DNA of 64,000 bases, taken from contig VZTG01008545.1 of assembly GCA_013397845.1 (NCBI GenBank), positions 1,356,166 through 1,420,165 of the forward strand, given 5' to 3'. Shown in pieces: positions 45,801 to 59,800 of the stretch. The position numbers and the translations under genes are program-made. The notes below the pieces were generated by a model that made no database searches, was not told the DNA's origin, and was given only the letters and a program-made list of their open reading frames with translations. The DNA comes from Melanocharis versteri. Lineage: Eukaryota; Chordata; Aves; Passeriformes; Melanocharitidae. Position 1 is the first letter of the stretch. Every line of letters begins with the position of its first letter.

Positions 45801-48800
45801 ATTCCATTTTAATTAAAAGCTTTATATCAACATCTATTTCACTTATAATAGGCAATTTCCTATTTCCAGGTACATTTTAAGGCTTGCTTAAGTTTCAGTG
45901 GTGAGGTGTTTTTATTGGTGTACTTAATAGTGGATTTAGATTGCTTTTTGTTCCATTGTAATCTCAAATCCCGATCGAAGAGATGTCTTTATGTGGATGC
46001 AGAGCAGGGAATCAATGGAGCTGCACTTGTGTTTCGCCCAAGTGTTGTGTTGCATTAGGGCACTGGTACAGAAAAGGTTTATTCTCTCTTCTAAATTTCT
46101 CCTTTTTCTGAATTTGTGGTGAAATTGTGGATTTGGGGTCACATTAAGGCTTGCTGTAAGGAGTTTCAGCATCACTCAGTGTCAATAGGCTCTCGAAGAA
46201 CCACAAGAACAATGCCAGCACAAAATCAAGGGGGGAAAAATATTAAAAATGGGAGGGATGGCGCTCAGCAGCAATCCTTGAATTCTGTGTTTACAGGAGA
46301 TGTCAGACCACCCTTTCCTTCTGCCTACCTGGCATAACGTCCTGCTGCCTGCTCATACTGTCCCAGAATTGACTGATAGAAATTGTGCTGCTAGGCAAAG
46401 GAGAGGAGAATTGGAAAGTCACTCCCATTTATCTTAAATATTTGAACCAGGTGCACCTACACACAAAAGAAAAAAACCCAAAAGGTTGCTATTCATTACT
46501 GTATTACTGCCATTGTTTGTTCTGTAATTAGTGATGATAGGTAAGCAAGCTGGAAGGAAAGCAAATAAGAAGTTAGTAAATGGAGCAGCATTCCAAGTGG
46601 GCAGAAAAGCAACAAAATGGGACCTGAAAATGACACTGGAAGGGTACGTTAATCTCTGTTCACTTATTATTTCATTAGTATCTGACTTTCAGATTCAGGG
46701 CTTTCTGCCTGAGCATAGTGAGGGGATGGAGCTCCTGGATCAACTCCAGGCTCAGGTGTGCAGCAAACTGTGCCAGGCCAGTTGTAGGACATCAATCAGC
46801 AGGTTCTCGTTGATGAATTAAACCAGCAGAGAGGTTTTTACCCTAAGTCACATGGCCAACGGAAAGCAGAGGGGTTTCCAGTGACTGTCATGCCCAGAGA
46901 TAGAGCCAGTTTTGCTGTTTAAAGTGGGGGAAGGGCTTCCAGGGGCAGTTTTTGCTGAGATTGAAGCTTTTTCAAGCAAGATAGTTTTAAAAGCCCATTT
47001 CCATCACAGATTGCGTAATGTTTGAAAGCTTGGAACTTCAGATATGCAGAGTGTAGTGTGACATTTCATGGGGCAAAAGAGTAACGAAAGGGGGAAATAG
47101 AGCCTGGCTGCATTTCAGAAAATGCTATCTAGCAGAGACCCATGGTTGAAGCCTGTGCTCCTGCTTCCAACTGACTGATGGCTCCTTCCAATCTTCCCTG
47201 AGGCTGAAAGCCAACCGTCCCCACCTGTCACCCTGCTCGTGGCAGTACAGCTCTCACCTCCTCAGTGGACCAGCAGCAAGAATGGAGATGATAGTTAGAA
47301 GAATATTCTTCTGGAAAAAACAAAAAACCAACATGTTTTGGGGTTTTGAAAGCCCCATGTTGCGCATGCTGCCATGCCACCATGCAATCACACCACCGTG
47401 CCAGCGCCCGTCTTTGTGTTATTGCACTCATGTCTCACATCGTTCTCTGTCTTATTGCACATTTTTGGGGGAGGAAATGGAAAATGCAGGTTAGTTGCCA
47501 AAATTATTTCAGTACTGAAAAACTAAGAGAGAAGCTTGAGTGATTTGAAGACAGCCTAGAGGAGGGACTTTTACAACACTGTTTTCCTGTCAATTTTAGC
47601 TCCATCCTGAGCACACATACCCATTACCTAGAATGCACTTCAATAGATGGCAGGTTTCTAATAGAGTTTTTTTAAATCTCCATATCTTATCTTCATCTTG
47701 AAGTACTCAAACAACTGCACACCTAGTCAACTCAGGCCCTGAGGCTTCTCAAGGGTGAGGGCTGCACCCTGATACCTCATCACCCTCAGAGCTGAACAAT
47801 GGAGAGGTTCAACCCATGGAAAATTCTGTGTTGGGCAACAGTCCCGCCCCACAGAGGTCACAGGAGCTGCACACCTCCACCGCCTACAGATGGCAAAGAA
47901 GGCGCAAGGCTTTGAACAGCACAGAGCACAGGAAAACTCACTGGGAATGGGAATTTTAACAGGATTTGGCTTTCTTCCTGCTTTATTCTTGCCCCATGCA
48001 GGGTACGGTCCCCAGTGGGCTCCAACCCTTGGCTTGATGGCAGCAGATGTTCTAGGGTTCAACCACTTTGTTGGGGCTTGAAGAGGAGTTCCTTCTCGGT
48101 AATTACTCATAGCAAAAACAATCTGCAGAGTCAGCTTTGTCGGTGACAGTCCTGAAGGGTTGTCAGCCCCTCCTAGGTCACCTGGTGCACAAAGCATCAT
48201 AACACATGGTCTAATAAAACAAATTTAAAGACAGATGAAAAAAAAAACACCATCCAAGGCCCTGGCTCTATTGTGGGGACCTTGTAATTAAATAATTTCA
48301 AATGAGCAGCCTACAATATCACACAAAGACCTGAAAAAAGCCCAGCAAAGTGATAAGATCACTTATTAGTGCCAAACTTCTGATTTAATTATATATTCCT
48401 GGAGCCCTGTTCTCAAGGGAACTGCTTACACAACCACATGGTGAAACAAAAGAAGGGATTAGAACCTGTGGGAGAGAAGCTGGAGAATTTGCTCCCAATT
48501 CACAAAGAAAAGTCTCTGCACATCTGACCGAGGAGGACTCAGAGATTAAAGTACTGACAAGACTGAATAAAGGATTTTCTTTCTTTCTTTTAATGATAGG
48601 GAGGTAATAAAGTGCTTGTTATCAACCTGAGATGGACAGTCTGACACAGTGCCTCTCTCATTAAGGGAGTAAATATTCCCACCAGGGACAGGGTGCACCA
48701 GAAGGGCAGTGTGCCTTTGAGTCACCATCTCTCAACTGTCTTTTTTTTTGGGGTAAGGTCCTTCAGACTTTATCTGTCTCCATGGTTTGCTTTATCTCAA

Positions 48801-49319
48801 ATGCCAGGTTCAAAGAAATAGGACAGGGAAGGCTGGGCTAGAACCAGTTCAGCTCACACGAGGGTAATACGCGGGAAAAGGGCTTTACTCCATGTTTTGT
48901 GGCCAGATATTTGGACTGTTGGCAATGTCTAAGGAGAGTCCCCACCTCGCTGTCACTTTTGCAGAGGAGCCACCTGATCTATCTGTCCATGACAAAACTT
49001 GTAATTGAGCAGTTAGCTGTGATAACCATCTCACTCTTGCCCACACATTGAACCTGTTTCAAAACCTTTTTGTTTTGCCCTCGTAACATTTCTTCCATTC
49101 TTTCCTTTTCTTCCTCTGTTACCATCTCCAAGATTCTGTTCAGGCCATATATTTTGCCATCTTCCTTATCACAAACTCGATTTATTTGGCCTTTCTCATA
49201 CCTGCTTCTTCCTGCCTGATTCAGTTAACCAGCACTGGCTCCCATTGGTGACATTGCCATTGCCCCTTATGGGAGCATCCTCACTGCTGAATGCTGTTTT
49301 CACACCTTCATCCTCATAG

Positions 49320-49674
49320 GACTTGTTCCTCATGAGCCCCACAGAGAAGTCTTACATTGAACCCTCCAAAATCACTATCTCCAAAGTCATGTACCAACAA
49401 AGACTCAGCAAAACCTTCCACACCTTCTTCCAACAAACACCACCAGGCTCCCACCCTGCCACGTTGTTGGAACCCACAGCCAAAATGGACACCGACCCAA
49501 AAAAAGGTTTTCTTTTTCTTTACCCTCCATTTTTGCCCAATTCCAGCATGACAACAGACCAAATTTGCTTCCTTCATTGGGCCAGCTACCTTGTAAAAAC
49601 TGCCAGCTCCAAGCACTTCCAGAAAAATATGGAAACATCCTGTAGGGGTGCAAGCCACAAGCTGAGATATCTCT
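49320..49674 (+). other. Candidate 355-bp open exon (unproven)
   Basis: The acceptor is a pyrimidine-rich tract, CACACCTTCATCCTCATAG, ending at 49319. The donor is CTCTG then GTAAGC at 49675. The whole 355 bases are open in one plus-strand frame (118 codons, phase 0 in, phase 1 out), including SPTEKSYIEPSKITISK and later Pro/Phe-rich and Lys-rich parts. Early codons mostly end in C or G, as real bird exons often do, but the strand is C-rich overall, which weakens that argument. Minus-strand frames across the same place are open as well. No family recognised. It could be an orphan or non-coding exon, a decayed gene fragment, or chance. Confidence 0.22.
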
Positions 49675-51087
49675 GGTAAGCTGGCCAGCCACCACATAGG
49701 GCACACGACAGGAGTGCCCCAAGTGCTCAGCAAGTCACCCCTTGGCCCCATCAAAAGTGGATGAACAGTGCAGGGTTGCAGTGGCTTTGTGCTTGTCAGA
49801 CCCCATCTGGTTTTGCCTTCCCTGAGCAGCCTGCGGTGCTGCAGCTCCTGCTCTGGGAGGGGCTTGGCTCAGAAGCGTCTGCTGCCCCCAGGAGCTGGTC
49901 CCCAACACGGCTGCAGGCACCCCGTGGCTCTCCAAGGCTGCAGCTGATGGGAACCAGCAGTCAGGTTTCACACAAGTGAAGCTGCAATCCTGCCATGCAC
50001 AGAGATGTTGTGCACTTAAAAGCTGAGCACTTAATTACCTTCAGGCTCCTGAGTCACCAAACAGCAAAACACACAGCAGGTTTTCTCCCAAACTTTGGAA
50101 GGTTCTAAAGGTAAAGAGGGTCATTACAAGGGGGTTTAACCAGTAATCTATCATTCTTAAGGACCAAGGACTTAGTAGCTGTTAAAGATGGGATCACAGG
50201 CCCAGAGCCTGAACACACAGTCAGGAAGAGGCACTTGCCAGCAAGAGCACGAGCATCACAGCTCGGTCTGGTCGCTCCTCGCTCCCAGGGCGAAGGCGGA
50301 CCCAGCGCTGCAGAGATGACTCTCTGCCTGTCCAAGATAATCCCATTCAAAGCAATCATCTGTTAAACAACTGGAGAGAGGCCAGCCCACACACTGCAGA
50401 TGCGAACCTGAATGTTCCCACAACCTGAGGAAGGAGCTGAGGACCAGGAAATGTTTTGAAAAAAGACATATCACATGAGAAGTGAGAAGAACACTGAACT
50501 GCTCTCCAGAGGCAGTGGCCAAGCTACTGTTTATTCGAGAGATGCATTGAAGATTTATGAAAACGCCATTTGCATGTGAGGCAGACCCTCCTCCCCAAGG
50601 AGCAGCCAAGGGCAGTTCATGGAGCCGTGCACAACGTGGTACCTGGTCATTGTGCTCCCATCCCTCCACTGTCAGGGTGGAGGCAATGTGTGCCAGCCTG
50701 TCTGGGTACCACAAGACCAGGGAAGCTTTCATGCTCCATCACCAGTCCCAAAGGAAGCTCAGCACAGCTTTTTACCCCACCCTGAGCCCTCCACCCATCT
50801 GTGCAGGGATTTGGGCCAAAGGCTCCCAGAAAGGACCCCAGTGCAGATTGACCCTGGAAATATCCCCCAACACACCCATCTATGAGGAGCTTTTTGGGTG
50901 GTTGTTTGGCTCTTTAAAGGAAAAATTCTGTGTTATGACAAACAGACAGTTTTCCCCATTTATTAAATGCTCATAATTTGTTTTAATGGTTTCTCTAAAC
51001 AAGAAGACTTTTTTCTCAGCTCTTTGAGCTTTTAAATGACACAACTGTTATGTTAAAAGGGAAAAGGGTGATGATTAACATTTGGAG

Positions 51088-51099
51088 CGGGGCGGGGGT
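51088..51099 (+). promoter_or_regulatory. GC-box-like word
   Basis: GCGGGGCGGGGG matches the Sp/KLF family GC box. A few CpGs follow over the next 120 bases. Isolated GC boxes are common, so function is uncertain. Confidence 0.2.
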
Positions 51100-54000
51100 G
51101 GCCAGCAGGCAGAGGGACAGCTGCAACCCGTCGGACGTGGCTCTCCTCCACACAGATATTTTGTTTGCACCATTGCGGCGGCATGGGTCTGTCAGTGCCC
51201 TCGACACCAGCTGTGGCCTTGCTCACCAGCACACAGGTGGTGGCTGCTCCTCGGTGTCCAGCAGGGACACATCCTGACATTCACAGTGCTGCAGCCAGAC
51301 TGCGTCAGTATTTCCTCTGCATGAAGCCCATGGAAGATGGGAAGTGTCCCCTAAAACCTGCGTGAGCTTCCCTGGACCATAACCAAGCCAGCTTCCTTGG
51401 CTAATGCCAACCTCCACTCGCAGCTGGGGAGAACCAATGTGAAGATCAGACACTCTTTATATTTCCAACTTACAGTTAGTGTCAGAAAGCAGTGGACATG
51501 CTTGGCTCCCTGCATAGGAAGTATGGTCAACAGAGATTGTATGGAAATCAATGAATTATACAAAATAGCATTAACTGTACTCATGATGAACACTGAAAAT
51601 ACTGCTACATCAGCCACAAGTGGCAAACCAGATGAACAAGTTGCACTTGCTTTTCCTTAATGTAAAAAATTAATCTCTTCACAAGAAGGCTCCCTGCCAG
51701 CTGGGGGAATCTTTTCACTCACCCATTTCCCTCAACCTCTTCTCCTTGTGCATCTGCAGATCCCTCACTTCTCTGCAGCAAAAACTAGAAGAGAAGATAA
51801 AACAATTTTGTGCACACAAACCCCAGCAATTATTTTTTTCAGGAAACTTCTTTGGATAGCAAACACCTGACTCAGAATTTTCAAAAGCCGTAGAGCGGGT
51901 TGAGTTATCTGATCACCCACAGGTATTTGGGTGGCATCTGTTGTGATTATTTCCTTCATATGTACATAATCTTCAGGAAGTATGGAGCTATACAGCCAGG
52001 GGATGAATTCCAAAGAGTATACATGAAAGAAACAGCATGTCACATTCATTTACAGAGCAGAAAATAGGAGGTTCTTCATGTCCCAAACTTTGCAAAAATT
52101 AATGCCAGCTTGAAGCTCCAGATGATAAAGCAAAGGATGCACAGCCCCACTTGAGAGCTGATCATCCCGCTCCTTGTTTTCTTTTTTTCTTCTTTTGCTT
52201 CTGGTTGTTGTTTTTCAAAACTCTAAAATGTTTGTACAAAGTTCCATCTTGGAAGCCCAGCAGAATAAACAAGAATATACATGAGGCGCAAGAAAAGCCA
52301 GCAGACAGGAAAGAGATTTCTTTTTTTTTTAATTTATGGGTGTAACCATTGTAGCTGTTGAAAATGTGCACAAAAATAGCTATAAATTACACACAGGAGT
52401 CATTAAAATTTTCCACCTATCCATACCAGCAGCTCAGGTACCCATTCAACATAGTCCCAAGAAAAATTTACAGTGAGTCCTTACAAAATACTTAGGAAGC
52501 CAACAAGCCTAGATTCAGAGGGGTGAGCATTTTTCACAGCCAAAGGTGTTTTTCAAAATCTATCAGGGATTGGAACAAATTGGTGAGGCATCCCAAAAAA
52601 TCCCCTCTGAACTCACTATCTGCCTTGGAATATAGAGGACAAGGTGTTCCTGCAGAGAAGAGCACCCAGATGATAAAAGGTAGATCCTGCATGAAAATTA
52701 AGTATTAGAGCTGCCTGGGGGTTGCCGTAGGCTTAGGAGAGCAAGGACTGGCTGAACAACAAGAATTCAGTTTTGAAAAAAAAAGAAAAGCCAAAACTCA
52801 AGCTTCAGTAATAAGTCCTGTTCCAAATTGATGCAAAACTAAAATCTTTCTCTGAACAACTCTGAGGAAAGTCTGATGTGCTGGGGGAAACTCTGCTTCA
52901 TACTGAGGATCTTCAGCCCACAGCTACAACACCAGGGAGCACTTGTGTTTCCTCGTAGGCCAAACAGAGCAAGTCTATGAACAAGGAGGTTTGGCAGACA
53001 AGTGCAGCCCCTGTCAGGGTGTTTAGCTTTCTGGCCTTTGTATGCTTTAGAAGAGATGCTCCTCTATCCCAAGAGACCTCTCCCAGTGCAAGCTGCATAA
53101 AAAAATAATACATTTCTTTTTAAAAAAAGCCCAAACAAATAAAAAAAGAAAACTTCCTGATTCAACTCAGTGCTGTGTTTCAAATTTTAAAACATCCTTA
53201 TAAAACCCCACTCCCAACCAGCTGAAGAGGTTTTACAGACCATATACAGAAAAGCAACCTCTGCAAGCTCCTCCCACAGATGGACCTCTGGCCACAGTGG
53301 GGATCTGCTGAGCCTCCATAGTATTTTTCTGCTCACCAACATCCTTGAATGTACCTGCAGGAGTAGTTTCCCTGGCTTCTCTTGTCCTTCAGCCTTTGTG
53401 AGGAGCTGCCTGGGTGGCTGGAGTGCTGTGGTACACCCTGGGGTAACCACAGGCCTGCGCCATGGGCATCTCCATGCTCAGCCTCATTCTTTGGGGCAGT
53501 GGCCAGACCTTCCTATGAAAAATACCTTTGCAAAGAGAGTTTCCAGTCTGCAATCTAAACAGGTTTTCTTGCATCCACAGGCGCTTACAATTATGGAAAC
53601 ATCCTATTTGTAGACGTGGTGCATGAGGACACGGTTTCATGATGGACTTGGCAGCTTTAGATTTACATTTGGACTCAATGATCTTAATCATTTCCAAATG
53701 AAATGACTCTGTGATTTCCAGCATGTAACTCAGGAGCACTAACTGTGCAGAAGACCACATGCCTGTGAATTTTACCCACTTTTGACACAACTGAACACTA
53801 CCAGACTTCTGATCTTACACCTTCCTACCCACACAACATGGAGAGAGCACTCACATGACTGAGACACACAAGCAAAAACAGTTATAACTCCCTTGCCAGC
53901 ATCTATTTGGACAATGCAAATGCCATTAACCCAAACCAAAATATTGGGGGTAATCTTGGCTCTGCTGAAGTCAGTGGAAATGTTACCCTTAGTTTCAACA

Positions 54001-55849
54001 GGACCGGGTTTTTACCCATCTTCTACGCAATCCAGTTGCTTCATACCCAGTCTTCCTCCCACTCACAGAATCCAGATGGTCCTGAATGAAAGAAAATTTT
54101 CCTCTTTCCCTGGCATCCCAATGTCTGGCATATTTACAGCAGGCAGGCTGCAGTACACACAGAGTGAGGAACAGAGTCACTGATGCTCTGAGTGCACCAT
54201 TCTTCAGCTAAATTAAATCAAATTTATAGTAGTCCTATTTGGAGAAAAACTGTGATAGACCAACTTTCAGTAGCTTGTAAACAAACCAAAGCAAAGATGC
54301 TCGGCAGTCCTCAGAAGAGAAAGAGTCCTTTGCAACACTACAGGCACCTATCAATAGTTAAACTGGAATCAAAGTTAATCCCTGGATTTCTAGCCTCACA
54401 TGGTTATTAGGGTAGACATTAAAGTTTAATAGAGCAGGCTGTATGTGATACAGCTGGAGTGACAGGCCAAGGATTAGCATTTCAAATCATGAGTTGTGAT
54501 TGCAGCCAGTTCTGATTTTCCTGTAAATTACAAGAGAGCAAAAGAGATAACAGCAGTGCAATGGGAAAGCCAAGATCACTATGTGGACAAGAAAATGGTA
54601 TTTTAGTCAGCAGCCAATGTCGAGACATACAGGTTACCCAAATAATCAAGTTAAATCAAGTGCATTTTTCAAGATAGTGGTTTATAGAGCTGTATTCACA
54701 GAATATCCATTTTTTGCAGAAACAAGAGATATTACTTCAAGAGAACCAGCTTGGGATGTGGGATGCTATTGGCCCCAGCTCTGCTGTTGTCTCACATGGC
54801 CTTAGTGCATGTTATTTTATGATGCAGGTTCCCAAGGGACTGCCAGGAATTCTGTGTCCCGATCACATGGGCTTTCATTGGCCATGAGTGTAGCTCCCCA
54901 AGATCACCTGAAAACTTGAAACTTCAATAAGGCACCCATGAAAATGAGCAAAATATTTCCATGTTTCTTATATGCAATGTACAGCTTTATGCTACAACTG
55001 ATACCTCATTATTTCTGAACTGAGAACATTTCCCTTCTAAAGCAAATAACTGTGCATAATAATAAAATAGTAATTGCACAAGCAACTAAAGATTAATCAA
55101 TACTGCAGATCTTGGAGTCAAGGATTGTTCCTTCCTCTGTGTTTGGACAATGCCCAGCACAATGGGATTCCAGACCTAATTTTGGCCTTGAGGCACAACA
55201 GCAAGGGCAGTAAAATCAGCCATGTCTTCTTGCAGCAATCGTCCCATTCCAAGCCCCACACATCTTCTCAACATTTTAGAAAGAAAAAGAAAAGGCAAGG
55301 TTCTAAATTTATTCCCTGCTAAGAAAATGTTGTGTGACTTTTGGCTGGCTCGTGCCTCCTCTTGAAGTAGCCTCACAGAGAAACTCAGTTCTGGTCACAG
55401 ACATACACAGAAAACCAGCAGTGGAATATCCAGGTTGAAAGCCCAAATTAATCTGTGGTGCAATTGCACTGTCTTCCTGAGCTTTCTGCTCATACCTGCA
55501 GGATGGGATGCAAATACTTTAGTGGTTTTGCCTGGCATCACTCAATTCTTGAACTGGATTTCAAAAATGGCGTTGAGCTGGTCATGCCATTATTGGTCTT
55601 TGTGGCGACTGACACCTTTCTGGTGCTTGTGGGATAATGCCCTCCTAATGGTGGCCACAGGTCAGCTCAGTCAGCAGGCAGGGAAAAAGGCAGACACTCC
55701 TTCTAGGAGAAATCAGTTTCCTCCTCATTCCCTCTCTCCAAGTACAGGGTTAGTTTTTTGACATGCAAAAAAAATTGGGACCAAAACCCTGCATGAGCAA
55801 AAATCATCGTTCATGTAAAATTATGAGAGCAACTTTTAGAGTCCATCTG

Positions 55850-55867
55850 AAAAAAAAAAAAAAAAAA
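55850..55867 (+). repeat. A18 homopolymer
   Basis: Eighteen consecutive A bases. A retrotransposed sequence could end this way, but the 100 bases upstream match no element I recognise and no flanking duplication was seen. Confidence 0.9.
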
Positions 55868-56850
55868 GAAATATTTACAGCATTTGCAGATGCCAGAGCC
55901 TAAAACCAGGAATCATAAATTGGCTTTCCAGCAAGGAGGTCAACAGGCTGCTGCAGCTGACACCTCCAGCTTCTTTTAGGTCAAGAACATCTATGTTCAT
56001 TCCACACTTCTGACAACCACTCCTTTTGCTAAGCTGACTCAATATTTATTGGGATAACCTGAGTAAGACAGACAAATCTATTGTTTTTGGACCAATTTGT
56101 CTGCTCTGTGATCAAAGATGTTTAGATGTCATTACGACTTTGGAACATTATTATTTTTGATACAAGATAAATGTCACAGATACCAAGTTGCTGGATGATT
56201 TAATAGTTAAATTCAATTTTTTTTGTCTCCACCCATTCCACAAGATTCTTGGATTGCCTCCAAGCTGAGTTCATTCCAAAGTTTTCCTTCATTTTAGTTT
56301 TGTCCTTCTGCAGAGGGCTGCACATCCCAAACCTATCAGAGGATTTGGCAAAAGTCACTCTCCTTGTTTAACATACTTACAGAAACTATAGGCTAGATCT
56401 GACTATATACAGCATGTTTATGCAAACGTATTTTATAGAGGAACTTGAAAACATTAATGTCTTTTCTCTTTGTCAGTCTCATTCCAGTGCTTTTCTGGAT
56501 ACATTTCATGTTGTTTTTTAAACAATAGTATGAATTATCTGGTTTTCTCTCTTTTCCACAGGAAAAAAAGAAAAGGGTTATATTTGGCCTAATGTGTTCT
56601 CATCAAAGTCAGTGACTGAGAGGTACCCATTACCTGGACAAATAAATTGTCTGGAAAGTAATCCTCATCACCATCTTGTCCCCTTACACTGCACCGGAAT
56701 GGAGGGGCTTCTCTCATCCCATCAGCAGTCAGCAGGTTCAAGATGATACCACACAGTATTTTGCAAAAGAAAAAAAATCACACTATATAAAGCTATTTTT
56801 GCTTTGGAGCTTTTATTGGCCTGTAAAATATTTTAACATTTATTACGCTT

Positions 56851-59800
56851 TTAATGAGAACTCCTAGAACCAAGACTGGTGTAAATAATGAAAACAACAC
56901 TAGTAAATGTCCCCATAAACCTCGCACCAAGCCTTTGATGCTAATTTGCAGGCCTGGCGTCCCTTCCCTCCTCCCACCGCCTTTTGCAGCAGGGCAATGG
57001 CCCGACTCAAAACACAAGATACCCAACAGGAAAGGCGTCCTGCAGGTTTGCTGCTCCCCGCCCAGAGCTGCCGTAGGTCTGGGAGAGGAGAAAAACCCAG
57101 GCTCAGCAGGGGCCGGTGCTGCCACCTCTGCACCCCTCGGCCACAGCAGCTGCAGCATCACTCCATCCCAAGCAGCCCCACGGGCACGGACCGGACCGCT
57201 GGTCCCCGCGGTGCTGGACGAAGGGCTCTCCTTGTCCTAGGAAGCTGTGTGTCACTTGCTGAGTCATTTCATTAAGATCCTTAGACAAGTCAGAAAATCT
57301 TGGAAGCACCTTTACAATTCCCAGACGCTTGGCAGCAGCCTTTACAAATCCCAGCATTTCTGGCTTAGATGACATCACCCAATGCCCTGGGGAATGCGGT
57401 GGAACTGGTCCCTGATTCTCTCTCTTTCTCTGACACTCTGATTTCTTTATGTAGGTGGGACTTGGAGACAGTACCATAAACCAGTTCAAGAGTCCATTTT
57501 GGCAGCAAAATTCAAGCTCATAGCTAGTGCACACACAAAATGCAAGAAGTGATTGTCCTGCACCACCCTCCATCTCGGGTTACAGGTGCTTCTCCAAACA
57601 CCTGTAAATTAACTGAGTCCCATCACACTCCGAGATCATGATGCACAGGACAGAAAGAGAGCACAGTCAGGTTGGGGACTGAGCCCAGAAAACACCTTGA
57701 ATTACCAGGAAACAGGGCTGGACCCTGAACTGACTTCCGGCTCTGTGCTCAAAGCCCAGACCATAATATCTCCTTTATTCTCTCCTGCAAGCCTGACCAC
57801 AGCATTGCTGTATTTTGGGTTAAACCCAACAGGAAAAAGCACAAAGCCTGCTGATGGAACACAGATCAGCACTCCATGGCAGCACGTGATGCGCAGCGTG
57901 TTGCTGCACCCCGGCAGCAGCGTGGGCTGCAGTGCTGCACAGAGCTTTTGGTGATTTGTTTCCTGTCTCGGGCACTTTCCTGCTGGGTTTGACACTGCAC
58001 TATGGACCTTCCCTTCGGCACCTCCAATTCAACACATGGATCAATTCTGACACATGGACTGATGGCTTCAAAAACAAAAAAAATCACAACTCAGGGGGCT
58101 GTGTCCCCTTTTCCCACCATGGGACATCCTTCCTGAAGCCATGAAGAAATGCAGGACTGCTGCAGCTTATTTCTCCAGCCCTGACTCCCAGGCTGATGCT
58201 GTTCACAGATTGTTAGAAATGGCTGGCTACAGCAACTGGGACTCAAATTCCAGTTCCTACCAGAACTATCATTTCTGTGCGCTATCAGTTACAAATAGCA
58301 CATTGGTTTTTCCTTTGCTATTTAATCCTACCAATTCCAGGGCCAGATCCCATAAAAATTCCTTCCAGTATCTGCATCACAGAAACACACCCAAACCTTA
58401 ACAAATAACTTTTTGCAGGGCTTACCAGCCCTGCCTGCTGCAGAGGGCTGTGCTAGCTCCAGGTTGGGTCAGTAGATCTTTTTTCTCCCCAACTTTCCTA
58501 TGACATTTCAATTGGAATTGTCTCTTCTCACTTCCCATCCCAAAACACTTTGTGCCAGTACAATGCTCTTTCAACCTAAATAGATGCATCCCACCCACGT
58601 CAGCTGGATTTCACTAGGAAATTAAGATAAAAGATCTTTGGGTTAGACTAAATTCTTGTTTCGGTTTTTTTTGGGGGATTCTCCTCAGCAGGAACAATCC
58701 CTTCAATAATCATGTTTCTTAGCTGAAACTAATGACTATTCATTCATGAACTTTGCAAAATGTCGTGTAATAAAGGAAATAGTAAAAAGTTATGATAATG
58801 CATCATGATAAGCCATATTATCTGAAAAAAAGCAAACACACACAAGAGTTTCAAGACACAACCATTGAATAGGGTGTTTCACAGCCTCTGTGAAATGAAG
58901 GTAAAGGAGAAAAACCATCAGTGTCCATGAGGATGACTCAGGACATAAGACGAGCAACATGTGGCATTGTGGCATTCCCCACATGCAAACTGAAGATGCC
59001 ACTGAGCCCCCAGGACCACTGCCCTTACCAAACATTTCACTGAGGCTTCTCATCACACAGACGCCCACCTGATGCTCCCACCTCCACAACAGCAGAAAAA
59101 ACTTTTTATACCAAGTTAAAAATCCTCGTGTTAGTTTTTTTGGTAGCGCAAAAATACCCTTCAGTATCGTTTTCCCAAGCTTTGACGGGGGAAGCGGCAT
59201 TCCTGCAAACCAAGACATGAGGCATTGAAAATGCAAAGGGGTTTCACGTTGCCTGGCCCAAACCCAGCCAGAGTGGGCCAGCGGCAAGGAGAGAGCCTTT
59301 CCCTCACCAGATGTGTCCAATAAGGGGCAACCTAAAACTCAGCCCTGGTGGGATCCAACTTCACCCTTAAGCAGTGGCAATGTTAACCATTGCTCTCGGC
59401 TTCTCCAATGGGAATGCTGCTGCTCTTGCCACATAAATCAAACCCGGCTGAGAGATCAAAACCTTCAGCAGAACCAGATGGCTGCATATGGGGCAGGCAG
59501 TGCACGTGCTCGCCGTGCAGGCAGCCCTTGTGCAGCTCCTGCAGCAGTGGAGATGAGAGAAAAATCATTTATTCCTGCAGCCTCCCCGAGTTTGTGCTGT
59601 GTGTAGAGACAGGAAGGCTGCCGCAGGCAAAAAATTGCATGTGCCAGTCAACAAGGTAAAAGCATGCAGTGCAAGCACAGAGGGATGCACAGGACCTGTG
59701 AATATCTGCACAAACACCCCAGAAATATCCTTTCCTCGCGTGTTTCCAGCAGGAAAAATCCTCGAGGAGGGCATTGGCACTGGATCCCACAGCACCCCTC

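Larger units (their letters stand above)
42313..49319. other. Unique non-coding DNA
   Basis: No gene recognised. An AT dinucleotide repeat lies at 42501-42514, followed by a moderately CpG-rich patch at about 42570-42890. A GC-richer zone at 44050-44850 holds many short overlapping frames. Open frames such as 47727-48200 minus show no recognisable domain. A TTTC-type run sits near 48575-48592. Confidence 0.6.
49675..56850. other. Unique non-coding DNA with simple tracts
   Basis: No gene recognised. A GC-box-like word (GCGGGGCGGGGG) sits at about 51088-51099 in a short CpG-containing patch. Pyrimidine and A-rich runs occur near 52175-52195, 52320-52331 and 53115-53150, and an A18 run lies at 55850-55867. 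The rest is AT-leaning unique sequence. Confidence 0.6.

Noticed and set aside
47727..48200. 157-codon minus-strand open frame
   Set aside because: No family recognised and no splice-like edges. Probably chance.
55750..55867. Retrotransposed gene copy ending in the A18 run
   Set aside because: The preceding bases show no recognisable transcript, polyadenylation signal at the right distance or flanking target duplication.
58790..59320. 176-codon minus-strand open frame, the longest without N
   Set aside because: No recognisable domain, no convincing start or splice context, and a frame of this length is within chance expectation for 64 kb at this base composition.
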